64,000 nt of DNA from Anticarsia gemmatalis (taxonomy: Eukaryota; Arthropoda; Insecta; Lepidoptera; Erebidae). The notes beneath the pieces are model-generated. The model did not search any database. It was not told the origin of the DNA and saw only the letters and a program-made list of their open reading frames with translations. Location of the stretch: positions 9,803,501-9,867,500 of the forward strand of contig NC_134747.1 in assembly GCF_050436995.1 (NCBI RefSeq), given 5' to 3'. The first letter of the stretch is position 1. Every line of letters starts with the position of its first letter. The position numbers and the translations under genes were made by a program. Of the stretch, positions 1-13,600 are shown piece by piece.

Positions 1-166
1 AAAATGGTACTGGCAATTACGCTCCTATGTAGCTGTATGTGTTTAAAACTCCAAACAATCGCCCACGGTTAATGAAATACACCCAATAATTATTTATATG
101 TAGGTAGATAATTAAATATAATATATTTAAATAACGCGTATGATAACAAAGCAAGGCGCACGCGCG

Positions 167-3100
167 CTAGCGGTACATGGCGACGTCGGGGCTGCGGTAG
201 AAGCACATGTAGGCGTCGGCCAGCAGGCGCCGGGCGTGCGCGGGCGGCGGGCGCTCCGGCGCCGCGCCCTCGCTCAGCCACGCGCCCAGCTCCTCCATGC
301 ACACGATCTCCGGGATGTTGTAGCCGTTGCGCTCGCCTGCACCACACCACATGTGTATATAAGATTACGAGGAGTAGTTAAGTAGTCTCCGACGTATATT
401 TTTTTATCTTGGACATTGAATTTAATTTAATATGTAAATTAGTTCTATTGGAAATGTAAACTAACGCATAAGGGGCAAAGGCTAGACGAAGAAGAGAGTA
501 CAATGATGATATAAAAAATACAACTAACCTTTCCTATCGGCCATGGAATCGAAGAAGCACCAGGGCGCGTCGGTTCCGACTCCCGCTTTGACGAAGGCCA
601 CGTAATGGCTCGTCTCGATACACAGCACGGCGAACAGTTCCATGTACACGCGGGGAACGGGACACGACTCCAAAATGTTGACGAACTCCTCGCAAACCGT
701 TAGAGGGGTAGCCTGTTCGAAACGGTAAAAATGTAGTAAAGCATATTAACTAGAGTAACGGTATTGATGTGACTCATATGTTTCTTTGTATACCTTATGG
801 TGCGGGCGGGTGGCGTGCGCCAGACGCAGGCAGGTGCCGCAGAGCGCGCCGGCCTCGAGCGCGGCGCCGCCGCACGCCGCGCACTCCCAGCGCGCCAGCG
901 TGCCGCACACCGTGCACTGCCGCGGTACTGCCCACATACAACACACCTTACATTTCACCAGTAAACAATTTATAAAGAAAAATATCATTTAACACAATTT
1001 CTTCGTAATTTGTGCATAGTTACAGCTGAAGTTATAAAAAGAAAAATTGTTATTTCGAGACCATTATTTAGTGAGTTATGTCAATGATCTATAGCGATAT
1101 AGAAGTGATGCTCAAGTTACGGGTATACTTACAGCCTTCGATTAAATCCGTCACGTCCAGTAGAGGCGACGGCAGAACTTTCTGATACAATTTGTATTGT
1201 TTGCCGAACCGAGGCATTTGAATTATAAATGCCGCTGGGACCTGTAAAGTAATATTTTATTATTGTAAAGCTATTTTCGATGATTGTCGAGATTAAAATG
1301 GCGTAAATGTAAATAGGGTTACCTCACTAAGTTTGACACCAGAAGTGGTGAACGACTGCTCCAGAAGTTGTTGCACGCTGGGCACAGACACGTGCTCGTC
1401 TTTCTCAACGAAGAGCTGATAACAAAATGCCTCTTGTCCCGACGATAACTTAAGAAAAGGTTCCGCTCGTAATAGCTGTGCTACTAATCCGTTTAAGAAT
1501 TCTTCAGGATCCTAATAAACAACAATTATCTGTTATAGTCCGGAAACTTGATAGAGAGCCTTTACATGCATAATTTACTTTTTTTTTTTTTTTTTTAATA
1601 ACCCATATCTGTCCCACTGCAGGGCAAGGGTCTCCTCCCAAACTAGGGGGAGGGGTTAGGCCTTGAGTCCACCACGCTGGCCAAGTGCGGGTTGGGGACT
1701 TTGCATGCCCTCAATAAATGTATTAAACAAATTTTAGGCATGCAAGGTTTCCTCACGATGTTTTCCTTCACCGTTAGAGCAAGTGATAATTATTTCTAAT
1801 ACACACATAACTTCGAAAAGTCATTGGTGTGTTGCCTCGGATTCGAACCTGCGACCACTAGCGTGGGAGGTGCCAACTTAAACCACTCGGCTATCACTGC
1901 CTTAATTTACTTAGTTTGTAGTTAATACTTCTGTATACTTCCATAAAAAGTAGCTGTAACAAACAGGTCACTGTCATCTACATTAGACTACATTTTTTCT
2001 AAGTTCTGAATTTTGTACACTTCCTCCAGCTGCGAAAATGATGTACAAGGCTCTTTACTAAGATGGACTATAGGTACATTAGGTACCTACATATATGGGT
2101 TATATTTTAAAAAAACATCCACTTACCTTTACCCATATCATTATAATAGTAAATAGCCTAGCTTATACCTTTTCTTCAGACGTCAGTCCTGGCACGTCAG
2201 ACAGTCGCTCGAGCAGTGTGCGCAGTTTCATAACTCTGTCGGCGCGCACGTAGCCGTGTCTGCGGAGGGGATTTACGATCTCTTCACGAAGAACACGCTG
2301 TACTTCCAAGTAGTGCGGGGAATCCTGAAGATACGAATCATAATTAAAATGCAAATAGAAGACAAAGGCTGTATATTTGAATTTTATAATGTCTGGTTTC
2401 ACCACGTCTGGATAACTATCGATTAGCTGTTAGGTGCAGGAATTCTTAGGATTTTTTCATACACATGTAATTTTTCTATGATAGGTTATCTGGCACATTC
2501 ATAAGCTGTTAAACTACCCCTAGGACTATACTTATCTATTACTTAGCATAACATACTTTTATTACGGGGACGAAGCGAGTAGAAGCTAGTAGTTAATAGG
2601 TTTAGGTACCTCTGGTTCTGGTGGGCGATATAAAAGCGCGTCAAACACGCTAGTGAATGTAAACATGGCGAACAGCGTGGCGTCGAGGTAACACGAGTTG
2701 TGGTGCCCTTGGATGCCGCGGTTCTTGCCGGCCAGCTCCCCCAGCGAACTTAGCGGCGCTACCACTCCAGGCACTACTGGACAGTCCGGCTAAAAATATG
2801 ACAAACAAAAAATTTTAATGTCTTTGAGTCTAATTTCCGTTAAAAATGGCCAATTTATGTTGCTAGATGCTAGAACTTTGCTGTTTGTTCCGGTCCTATA
2901 CTAATTTTAGTGCCCCTTGATGGGTATCAGTAGGAATTCTACCTAAAAATCGAATTTTGGTCAGAGAAAGCAGTAAAAAAATATGAATTGAAAGTGCATA
3001 AACAACTGAGGTGTATTTTCCTCAAGTACCTAGTTGTGTTTTTTAAACAGCCAACGTTAAAATCAATAAAGATAACATCTACGATAACTAGTATTTTTGA

Positions 3101-6100
3101 CACAAAAACACTCATAAGCATTGTTGGTTTCGAGATCTAAGTGATGTAATCCTTTAATCTCGACCACCAACATATTTGACGAGTTGAACAACCAATAGTT
3201 TAAGATAAAAAACACTCACGCGAAGATAATCTTGAGTATAGATTGATGGATTCTGACTATATATACTGGTACTAGCAGCATCATTTCGAGTGGTATCTGC
3301 GAATCGCCAATTCGCTACCACAATGATGTTGCGGTTTCTCACATTATTGTAAGTACAAATATAAAATCATTCGAGTATTTTTCAGACTCATATATTTGTT
3401 GTTTATATTTATTTGTATTATATTTCAGTGCCTTAATATTCTGCATATCTGTTACCGAAAGTCATAAAATAAAAAGCGCTCGACACGATGTAAGAAATTT
3501 TCCAGAAGGATTCCTTTTTGGAACTGCAACAGCTTCTTACCAAGTTGAAGGCGCGTGGGATGTAGATGGTGCGTATTTTTATTTTATGATATCAATAATA
3601 ATTACTTTAATAGATTTCTAAATCTAATACAATATTCAATTTCAGGCAAGGCGCCGAATATTTGGGATCATATGACCCACAACGACCCGTGCCTTATTAA
3701 GGATTGTTCCAATGGAGATATTGCCGATAATTCTTATTACTTGTACAAGCGAGATGTCGAAATGATGAGGGAATTAGGAATCAAATTCTACAGGTTCTCG
3801 TTATCATGGCCGCGTATTCTGCCTACCAGCTTCCCTGATGAAATAAATGAAGCCGGTGTGCAGTATTACAATAATTTAATAGACGAATTGCTGAAATATA
3901 ACATTGAACCTATGATCACATTATATCATTGGGATTTGCCGCAAAAACTTCAAGAGTTGGGAGGTTGGACCAACCCTTTCATTGTGGATTGGTTCGGTGA
4001 CTATGCGCGGATCGCTTACAGGCTCTTCGGCGATAGAGTCAAATACTGGATGACAATCAATGAGCCATACCAGGTCTGCTATCAGGGGTACGGAGATGTA
4101 ACTAAAGCGCCCCGTCTCAACATGAAGGGTATAGCAGAATATATGTGTGGCAAAAATTTACTTATGGCCCACGCAAGGGCTTACCACATTTACGATGATG
4201 AATTCCGTTCATCTCAAAATGGTGTTGTCTTCATAGCATACAGTGCTCAGTGGTACGAGCCAGAATCTGAGAATGAAATCCAGGCAGCCGAAGAATGTAA
4301 CCAGTTTATGGTAAGTTTGTGACAATTACGTTTAAATAATAGTTTCTAGTCATTAATGTTTTTTTTTTCTAATTCACACCGTAATATTTTTGGCTTAGTG
4401 CATGTGGCTGTGTCGAGGCTGCCTTAATGATTTTGACATTTATCATCCATACCTACTTACTGCCAATGGTTTCTGTACTATGCATGATATAATCAGTTAA
4501 TCACATTTCTCTTAATTGTGAACATTTATTTCAGTGGGCCTTCTACGTTCATCCAATATTCTCTGAAACCGGAGATTATCCTCCAATTGTTAAAGAGAGG
4601 GTGGCTGCAAAGAGTGCTGAGCAAGGCTTCGCTAGGTCCAGACTGATTGAATTCACCCCTGAAGAAGTAGACTACGTGCGAGACACCGCTGATATATTCG
4701 GACTTAATCACTACTCGACTAACTTTGTATACAGAAATGATTCTGTAAATGGATATTATGAATCTCCTTCATTTTACGATGACATGGGCGTTATTATGTA
4801 TCAAACCGACGAATACAAAATTGGCGAATCTGATTTTACGAAGGTAACTTTATATTTGTATAATTTAAACAATTTTCTTTATTTAAACATGATATGAAAA
4901 ACGACAAAATTTTGCAAAAACTGCTAACAGTGATATTTAATTTTCAGTCAATACCCTGGGGTTTCTATAAACTTCTAACTAAAATCAGGGAAGACTACAA
5001 CAATCCTACAGTGTTTATCTGTGAGAACGGCTTCGCTACCCACGGTGGTCTGAACGACGACGACCGCGTTCAGAACATGAGGACTTATCTCTCTGCCATG
5101 TTAGACGCTATAGAGGAAGGCTCCGATGTTAGAGCTTACGCGTTCTGGAGCCTCATGGATAACTTCGAATGGATGCAAGGATATATGTAAGTCTTTGCAG
5201 ATTTATAGCACCATACTATCTAAGCAAAGATTATGCTCATGGTACGGGATTTTTTTTATAGCGTCCAGAATTTTTTAACTTATGTTTATTTGAATTTCAC
5301 AGTGAGCGGTTTGGACTCTACGAGGTCGATTACGAAGATCCCGAGCGCACACGCACGCCGCGTAAATCTGCGTTCGTCTACAAGGAAATTGTCAAGACAC
5401 ACTCGTTGGACTTCCACTACGAACCCACCGATACCGTTATGACCATCGACGAACTGTGATTTATTGTAAAATAAACTCTATCACTATACTACATTCTGTA
5501 TCGATTTATCAAACCCACAAAATCAGTTTTGCTCTATCAAAATATACTCGAATAGGGTGACCGATATATTTTGACTCCTACGAAATTCGACACCTTAAGT
5601 GATTTGTTTATGCCATTTTTTTTTTTAAAGACAACTCCCGCATTACGAATTGCTCTTATTTTGCGAGGACTTTTACAAACATACAAACAACGGACACAAA
5701 GTACAACTAGACCCGTAACATTTTTTTGTGGATCGCACAAATTATTGTTCTGTGTAGGAATCAAACGACCTCCCGACGCAATGGCAGCTAGGCGACCTAA
5801 GCCACTGCACCACGGGGGCAGTCATCATTGTGATCACCGAAGCGGTTGTGGTCACCTTATATGGGTCGGGGTGCCGGTTAATGTTTGGCTGACACTTCGA
5901 CCATTCCTGATCCATTGTGTCATCCCATCCTTCGCTACTCTAAACTTTAAAGTTTTGCTATGCAGTAGTAACCTGTAGTCTTCCGGTTTAGGGTAACTGG
6001 ATCCTAGAAGAACACTTATTTTCCTTCCCAAAGCATCACAATCGCATAGTATATGCTGACCTGATCGGAGCGGTGCGCGTCGTGCAGGTCGGCGCGGTCG

Positions 6101-9100
6101 GGCGGCGGCGTGTCGCGGAAGCGCGCGTCGCGGCGGCACAGCGGCAGCGGCACGAACAGCGCGCGGCCCGGCGCGCACGAGAACAGGCGCGCGCCGCCCC
6201 GCGCGCCGTCGCCCAGCCCGCACACGCTCTGCTCCAGCTCCACGCCCGCCGTCGCCGTGTCTGAACCGAAGGACACTCTCATTAGCCTTAACTTACTTTA
6301 TGAGTTTGAAATGCTAAATAGACGCGTTTCGTAGGAGGGTAACTGTGATTTCTTAGGAGAAAAACTCCTTCGAAGCTCACTCGTCATAAGATATTATAGG
6401 TGTAAGCGAAACACAGTCCCGAATTCCAAAACTGTATCATAGTAATATTACCTGTATGATAAACTAACCGTCGCCGACGCTTACAACTGGAGGGGATAAG
6501 ATAGGCCATTTATCTTTCTATTTTTATTATAATCAGAGGTCTTTAATATCAAACACTTACCATCAATGACTCCTATCCACCTAACGACTCCATAGTAATG
6601 TTGATCGACATCTGTGGCGACTTCTACCAAAGAACCGACTCCGATGTCTTCTGGAACATGTACCGGGGAAGGTTTGGACGGCGGAGGAGCCGCTCGCGGC
6701 GAGCCCAATGCCGGCGAGTCGTAGAGCTCATCAGGACCCGCGACATCACTGTTACATATATCTGAAAACATATCACAGATTCATTATAATAATCGGTATT
6801 ACAAAAAATAGGTATATAAGAAAGTTTGAAGTTAACAAAAAAGTACAAGCGCGGTCGGTAGTGTATGCAACTGTCTCGGGTTCAAAGCCTAGGTGGGGCA
6901 AAAAAAAAGTTGCTTCCTAGTTTTTCTGTTAAGAATTTCTCAGAAATTTCCCGGAGTTAGAAGAGTGGTATGGTATGCCTCGGAGATCGCGATCGACCTC
7001 TCACTGGTCCTGTCGGTTACCCATCTCACTGAGCTTTGAGAATGTATTTATTTGTGTATTGTACACACATTTGGACACTATTAACCAAAGTCCTCCACAG
7101 TTGGCTGGTTTTAATGAAATTGGCAGTCGCCGTAGCCCTATATCGGCCATATATCTTTAAGACGTATTTTAGCCATATATTATAACGACCGTACTTATAT
7201 GTTTGTCGTAATATAGCAAATTTACAGTAGGTGGACATATTATTATCATTCCAGGATCCCTTTAAACATGCTGATTATATTATTATTAAACTGGTAAGAA
7301 GTTAAATCCTATTAATAGCGCCAAAATGTCCACGTTTTGTTTTGAATACAGAGCAATAAACTCCTATCCGGAAGTAAATGTACCGCGTCTTCCAATTGAG
7401 GTCTACCGACAGTTCAATGGAGGATTTTCTTGCAGCTATTATAAGCAGAAAAATGAACGTACACTCTTCACATTCGAGAACACAAAGCGGTATTTCGTCG
7501 ATAGGTAAATCACGTAAATAGTACGACATTTTGTTAAACAAGCGGACACGCTAGCAAGCCGGCCGTACCGCGCTTCTACTGAAAACTAAAATTAGAAACT
7601 AGAGGAACTGAAATAAAACCACAGATACAGGCAAGGTTTACATACAATGTGCGTGTTTATGTGCTTGGTGATAGTAAATAAATATGTGAAATCATTAAAC
7701 ATATTATAATGATGACTATCAATATAAATCTTTAATTACTTTGTACCAAAAATCGACGTTAGGTAACATCGGCGCAAAGACTATGAATGCTACAAATAGA
7801 AGAGAAAAGAAAGAAAAATGTATATTACTTTTTATAGTTTGAGTTATGTAGTGTTTCCATAAAGTCGAAGAACTGGTCAAGATCATGTGGTAACTTATAT
7901 CTTTAATTGTAGAGTTCAGTGTGTTCACTAATATGCTAATACAATTTCGATATTCTCAAATTAACTGTCTGTCTGTCTGTAAATAAAGAAGAAAACATTG
8001 TCAAATATATAAATTGTATATTAGGTATACTGAATTTTCCTGGCAGTACTGATAAAATCTGGTCACCTAATTTTACTTTTTTATTTTATAGAACATCCTT
8101 CTCATTACTTGGTAAGATTTTTTTTTTGTTAGTTGTTATTATTTTGTCTTTGCCTCTGCTACTGCTCCCCACAAATGGCTCTGGCACCCCCTAGGGAGCA
8201 TTATTACTCATGTTCTGAACCCCTGGGCTTTAAATAAACAATTCCCCAAATAAATAAACCATATAGTCAATAGCTTGCCACTACTTTCATTTCGAACAGA
8301 CATTATGTATAATATTTTTTATAGCATTCCAATGAACAAGGATATACCTTTTTCTGTAGGGTACATGCATATGTCCTCTTCGGTTTATTCTATAAAATAG
8401 AAAGAAGAGCATACTTACCAACTAGGATTCCAGTTTCAATTTTTTTGGTATCATGGACCATCTTTTGTCGTGATTCTTCAATGCCAGTGGATGGCTGTAC
8501 GTTGTTACTTGGTTTGACACGTCGTCTTTCTGGTGCTAAATGAGCCAGCAAATTTACTGATTTGACTCGCTCATTTTGTGAAGAACGATGCATAGTGTGT
8601 TTGTAGTTGCGGGGCACTGACCCATACTCACTGCGCACAGGGCCTTGTGGGGCTGGAGGCCAGCTTCCTCCGATTAGATTAAATAGATCAATCTGGATAT
8701 CAAAAGAGTATTGTTAGACAAAAATATTTCATTAACCGGACTGAACAGTTAACTTTATTTTGAAACTTTGCACATCACAAATTAGCATGCAAAAGTATGA
8801 AACATACATACCTAATACCTGTATTATTAAAATTTATGTAGTAAACGGTTAGAAAATTGTATTAAATTAATCAAACATGGAGTTAATTGACTAGAAATCC
8901 AAATCAATTAGTCAAACATGTTTGTAAAAAGCAACTTAATGTGATATACCAGTTAGCTATTAGTATTAATAGGAACTCATACCATATTAGACCACAACAC
9001 AAGTTAGCATTAATTTGTTAATGTTGTATAAATTAAAGTGGTGCTCCAATCTGTATTTGTTGTGACAAAAACCAAAAACTTGCAAATAAATATGAATATA

Positions 9101-9177
9101 TTAGAAACCTGCTGGGTGTCTCTGGTGTGATCTACATTATTGTTTTCTGAAGGATTTTCACTTGAACCATTATTCAT
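167..9177 (-). CDS. CYLD: CYLD-type ubiquitin carboxyl-terminal hydrolase
   Basis: Deubiquitinase that in known families removes Lys63-linked and linear ubiquitin chains and restrains NF-kB/JNK signalling. Eleven coding exons join in frame (621 residues; fly CYLD is about 640): 9177-9109, 8692-8419, 6761-6561, 6260-6061, 2789-2610, 2324-2169, 1511-1323, 1241-1133, 927-794, 712-529, 336-167. A CAP-Gly-like domain spans about residues 135-230. The catalytic Cys lies in GIQGHHNSCYLD (about residue 281), the catalytic His in ETSHYVAFVK (about 540), and an Asp follows in FFDSMADRK. A B-box-like zinc module (CTVCGTLARWECAACGG) interrupts the USP fold, as in CYLD. The C-terminus DAYMCFYRSPDVAMY matches the family's end. 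Only one CAP-Gly domain is visible, against three in mammals. The first coding exon and its donor (GTTTCT) are the least certain. An upstream ATG at 9222 would probably be lost by splicing at 9205. Confidence 0.93.
1581..1902 (-). mobile_element. Full-length tRNA-derived SINE in a CYLD intron
   Basis: Flanked by a 10-bp direct repeat TAATTTACTT (1571-1580 and 1903-1912). T run at the left, so it is in minus orientation. The right side holds a B-box complement (ggattcgaacctgcgac) and a tRNA-like 'ttaaaccactcggctatcac'. The body includes tgtcccactgcagggcaagg, typical of lepidopteran SINEs. Confidence 0.85.
3323..5459 (+). CDS. Secreted family-1 glycoside hydrolase (beta-glucosidase / myrosinase-like)
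   Basis: Retaining beta-glycosidase of family GH1, likely secreted. Exons 3323-3348, 3429-3568, 3646-4310, 4535-4843, 4948-5186 and 5303-5459 join to 511 residues, a normal GH1 length. Residues 1 to about 20 form a signal peptide (MMLRFLTLLFALIFCISV). The opening GH1 signature NFPEGFLFGTATASYQVEG follows. The acid/base Glu is in TINEP (about residue 195) and the nucleophile in VFICENGF (about 406), so both catalytic residues are present. AFWSLMDNFEW near the C-terminus is the usual sugar-site motif. Two adjacent ATGs occur at 3323 and 3326; the first is used here. AATAAA lies 11 bp after the stop. The whole gene sits inside a CYLD intron on the opposite strand. Insect GH1 genes often act in midgut digestion or plant-glucoside handling; the substrate cannot be read from the sequence. 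Confidence 0.92.
5470..5475 (+). terminator. Polyadenylation signal of the GH1 gene
   Basis: AATAAA 11 bp after the stop codon at 5457-5459. Confidence 0.7.
5615..5822 (-). mobile_element. tRNA-derived SINE (second family), copy 1, in a CYLD intron
   Basis: T run, aaagacaactcccgc, gtggatcgcacaaattattgttc, and a tRNA-like end (gcgacctaagccactgcacc). Two relatives lie at 18578 and 41551. Borders approximate. Confidence 0.7.
6850..6930 (+). mobile_element. SINE fragment in a CYLD intron
   Basis: gcgcggtcggtagtgtatg followed by ctcgggttcaaagcc (B-box-like) and a short A run, the same head as the element at 9795. Confidence 0.45.
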
Positions 9178-9485
9178 TCTCGAACGCGAAGAATAAGGGA
9201 AAATTCTAATAAGAATATACAATTAATTATTTCTTGACCTCAAACAACACTACATATTTCTTGGTGGTAAATAACTAACCTGTTATAGTAGCAGTCATAA
9301 ATAAAGTTAAAGTATAAACTGACAAGCTTTGGTATTTTATTGTTCCAACTATGTAGTATACTTTACAACAAAATACAATACGTTATTGGAAAAAAGTAAA
9401 CAAATAAAATTCAACTCTGTTGTACTGACTGTCAATGCAACGTCAACTCAGCTGCAGAGTGTCCATAGATAATAATATATCGATA
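9178..9485 (-). promoter_or_regulatory. CYLD 5' leader and promoter region
   Basis: A leader exon probably ends at a donor at 9280 (AACAG|GTTAGT), with the coding exon's acceptor near 9206. A perfect TATCGATA lies at 9478-9485. The transcription start is not visible. Confidence 0.4.
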
Positions 9486-10610
9486 AGATATAATACTGTT
9501 GCGGTCATTAAAAAAAAAATCGACTGAAGCAATACTATCTATATAGTAATGACTACCTACTATAACTTTTGCCTCCACTTTCCGATTAATATACACGTAT
9601 AAGAGTCATAATTTATACATATTTTTGAGATTAACCAGTAGGTAAGAGCATAAGGCACTTTCCTATCTAAATAATAACGGGTAAAAAATGGAAAGAGAAA
9701 ACACAATTCGAGTAAGATTAAGTTTTATTTTTAGGTGTAACTACATAGGTACCCATTATAGATTTATAAATTCAATACACTCATATTGAATTTATATAGC
9801 GCAGTCGGTTATGTTGATCATAAGGTCTCAGAATGGATTCCCGGGTCAGACAAAGTGCTATTGTTATTTTCTAATAAAATATTTCTTAATAGTAGCTCGG
9901 ATTTTAGTATCGCGGCCGGCTATTACATTGATTGATACTGTTAATGGCGTAACATAATGGGTGTAAGTCACACCTCTGCCACACCTTCGGCTATAACAGG
10001 CGAGATAGTATGCATACCAAGCCCAATGTTATGATTGGATTCACTGATTCAAGTATGTCTTTAATGCGTTAAGTGGTTATTGTAGTAGGTACATACTGTT
10101 ACATACATAGTATGTGTATTTATGTAATTCAATAACCAATGACAATAACAAATCAAATAACTTGTCGAATTAACTCCAACCACGCGCGACTACTAGACTG
10201 AAGTGTATGCGTATATATGCAATTTTAGACAGGATGCATGCCGCATGAGCCGCATTAAAATCTGAAAAACAGGGTGACACATTCTTACATAATATTAAAT
10301 ACACATACGGCTTTGCACCTGACACAAGTTATTTTTTAAATAAGGCTAACAATTTGTTCCGTTGACTTTTATCAGGTTTTTAGTCATGTTAATTCTTACA
10401 ATAACGTTATGATATGTTTTAATTTATTTTCAGTTTTCATCGTGATATTATGCAGTCGTGCCAGCCAGTCGGTCGCCCTCCACAATCATTGGTCTAAAAT
10501 TAGATTCAAGAATTAAATTAAGACAACAGAAAGATAGTAGAGTGTTGTGCTCAGTGCTAACGTAATACTGTATTTTGTGTTTGTCAATAAAACTGTGGTA
10601 GCTTTCAACA
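9486..10610. other. Intergenic, CYLD to PHKB
   Basis: AT-rich. A tRNA-like SINE copy fills about 9795-10035. The last 170 bp before 10611 are likely the PHKB leader. Nothing else recognised. Confidence 0.5.
9795..10035 (+). mobile_element. tRNA-derived SINE copy (degenerate)
   Basis: Begins atagcgcagtcggttatg and has a B-box-like ggattcccgggtcag 45 bp on. The tail contains gtgtaagtcacacctctgcc, a stretch I recall from lepidopteran SINEs. Similar to the fragment at 6850. Confidence 0.55.
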
Positions 10611-13600
10611 ATGAATTCACCGGTTAGTACATAATTTAATTTACGTTTGTTGCTATATAGATTAGGAGTTTAATAAGGCTATAATACAGGGCAAAATATA
10701 AAACATTGCACCAAATCCCACTGTTCTCTCAAAGACTAGTCAAGTGCGCCGATAAAATATTAAAATATAGATTTAAAAGCTCATTATTTCACAGGTCTTT
10801 GAAAGTGATAATAATAGTTATTCCACAATAGAAAGAAAATATGCTGATCAATTATACATATTTTCGCACATCAGTCACAGCTTCGAGGAGTCATTGTCAA
10901 AACCATCTTATAATCTTACGTCTATAAATGAAACCAAAAGCCTTTAAACTGGTTGTCGTGCCATAAGTGACTGTTGGGTACCTAGGTACCTACATGGCGA
11001 TTGGTGAATCGCCATGTAGGTACCTAGATGTGAATGATTAACAGTGGGACTTGATAAAGCGCCTTATATGTGGTTATTATGCGTATAACTAGTGCGGAGG
11101 ATCACTAAGTTGTAGCGAAATGTTTCAAAACATAACAGAAGTGGCCATTCTGTACCTCCTCCTCTATCTGACTTCGACAATATTATCTGAAAAAACGAAG
11201 ATTTGCAATATGACTTCAATGTTAATAGCGACAAATACAAAAATAAATAGAACAATTTCGAGACCCTGGAAGAACTTTAAAATTGAAATTAACAGAAGTA
11301 TTTTGAAATAGTTTAGTCGAGTAACATTGATATTAAATTGAGTGCGCAGGTCAGTTTTTATAACTAAAAAAACTACAACCAGTGGCAACCACAAATCCTG
11401 AAATGTATCTGGATCTGTCATCTCAATGTCAAACAGTGGTCAATTTCTAAAATGATTACGGAAAAACTCTAATTACCATTAATTATTGCAAATATGATTT
11501 GAGACAGAGAATTAAGCGAATCGTTACATCGTATGCATTTGATTTAATCAGAATTCACCCTATACTTTACTACAGTCATTAATCACTGTAGTTTTGCCAG
11601 TGCTTAAAAGTTTGTTTACAAGTGGGGTTCAATGTTGGTCAAAGGTAAAATAATATTTAATTGAAAATGTTATCATATATTGTCGTGATCTAGCATAAAG
11701 TACATATTCTTATGTTGTCGCAGATGTTATAAGGTAGTTAAAATTCATTATATCACCGAATAAAAATAAAGTGATAAAAAATTAACTTTCAGCCTAACCC
11801 AGACAGTATGATCCGCCAAGGGAGCATAGACGACATAAATGCACAGCAATTTATGAAAATATCCAACTATGAAGACACTGTGCGTCAATTGGATATATAT
11901 TATGCCATAGGTTTGTATACATCTTCTATATGGTTCTAATAAAGCTGTTGATTTCATATTTGTATACAGAAATTACTGGCCACTAGATTGTAGATTCGTT
12001 TTTCCATCAAGCGATTTTCAACATATGTACTTAATTTAGGAAATCCAGTTGAAGTGCCAATTCTGAAGTGCAAAATGATATATTTTCAGTTAAGAGACAA
12101 TTACTGCGATTTCAAAGCCCCATCACTGGTCTGTTTCCTGTAGTCTCATCAGATTTACACATAGGCAGTGTGAGAGACAGTATTTACTGTGCATCAGCAG
12201 TGTGGGGACTGTATCAAGCATACAGGTATGTTAGTTGTTTTTTTATAATAGCCTATTTAATCCAAGTCTAAGTCAAATTTTATCTGATGTAATTCTACAG
12301 TTTAGACCTGAATATCAATATTGTAGGTTTCATAAAAAAACATAATTATACATTTTTCATATGTAATATTTTTTTCCAGACGTATTGATGATGATCGTGG
12401 CAAGTCTCATGAACTTGGCCAAAGCACTGTAAAATGTATGCGCGGCATTCTCGAGTGTTGGGTGAAGCAGTCGGCGCGGGTGGAGGCCTTCAAAACACGG
12501 CAGAGTGCAGCACATGCCTTACATGTAAAATTCCACCTCACTACTGGGGAACCAGTCCTTACAGATGATCAGTATCACCATCTCCAAATAGATGTTGTTT
12601 CACTCTATTTACTGTTCCTAGTGCAAATGATTACTTCAGGATTACAAATTGTTTACACACAGGTAGTTATTTCTTCTACAGATAAGTTTGTAAATTTTTA
12701 ATTCAGACCCTTTAAATGGTACTTTAAATTGAGCTATAGTTAAGTATAAATATATATATTAAATAATACATTTTTGTTCACTAGTTAATTCTTTATTTCA
12801 GGATGAAGTGGCATTTGTTCAAAATTTGGTATATTATGTGGAGCGTGCATACAGAACACCTGATTATGGCATGTGGGAACGTGGATCTAAGTACAATGAT
12901 GGCAAACCTGAGATTCATGCTTCTTCCATTGGTATAGTATATTTGTTTATCTGACCTGATTTTTATTTATGTTTAGTATTATTAACAGCCTATATTAGTG
13001 TAATAAAAATAAAAAAAGTACATGGTTTATGTTACTGCTTAAGGAAATAAATTCTATCATTTGTATTTTCCAGGTATGGCCAAAGCAGCCCTAGAAGCGA
13101 TAAATGGATGCAACTTATTTGGTGATAAAGGAGCGTCATGGAGTGTAGTCTATGTAGATATTGACGCGCACAATCGCAACAGAAGTATATTTGAAACAAT
13201 GCTACCACGTGAATCTAGTTCCAAGGTAATATGAACATCTTTACTGAACGTCGCGTATTACCGAGGTAGGTGGCGGGCGAGGATTTTCGCTAGCGTTTGA
13301 AATTGCAAAATCGTAGTACCTGCGCACATTTTTTATTATTATTTCTCGTAAAATATCATATTTATAAAAAAACACCAATTGTTTTTAATTCAAAATATTC
13401 ACAGTGGAATCTTCACCCAGTAATAATTGTCAATAAGTAAGAACAAGTTCAATTTTATGTCTACTGTTTCCAAACAGGATTTCAGTACTTTTACAAACTC
13501 ACTCTTTTAAATGTTACATGTGATAAATTTAATCAATCCCGCGAGCACATATTTATTATTGTTACATAGGTAGATAATTATAACATTACATTGTCATTTT

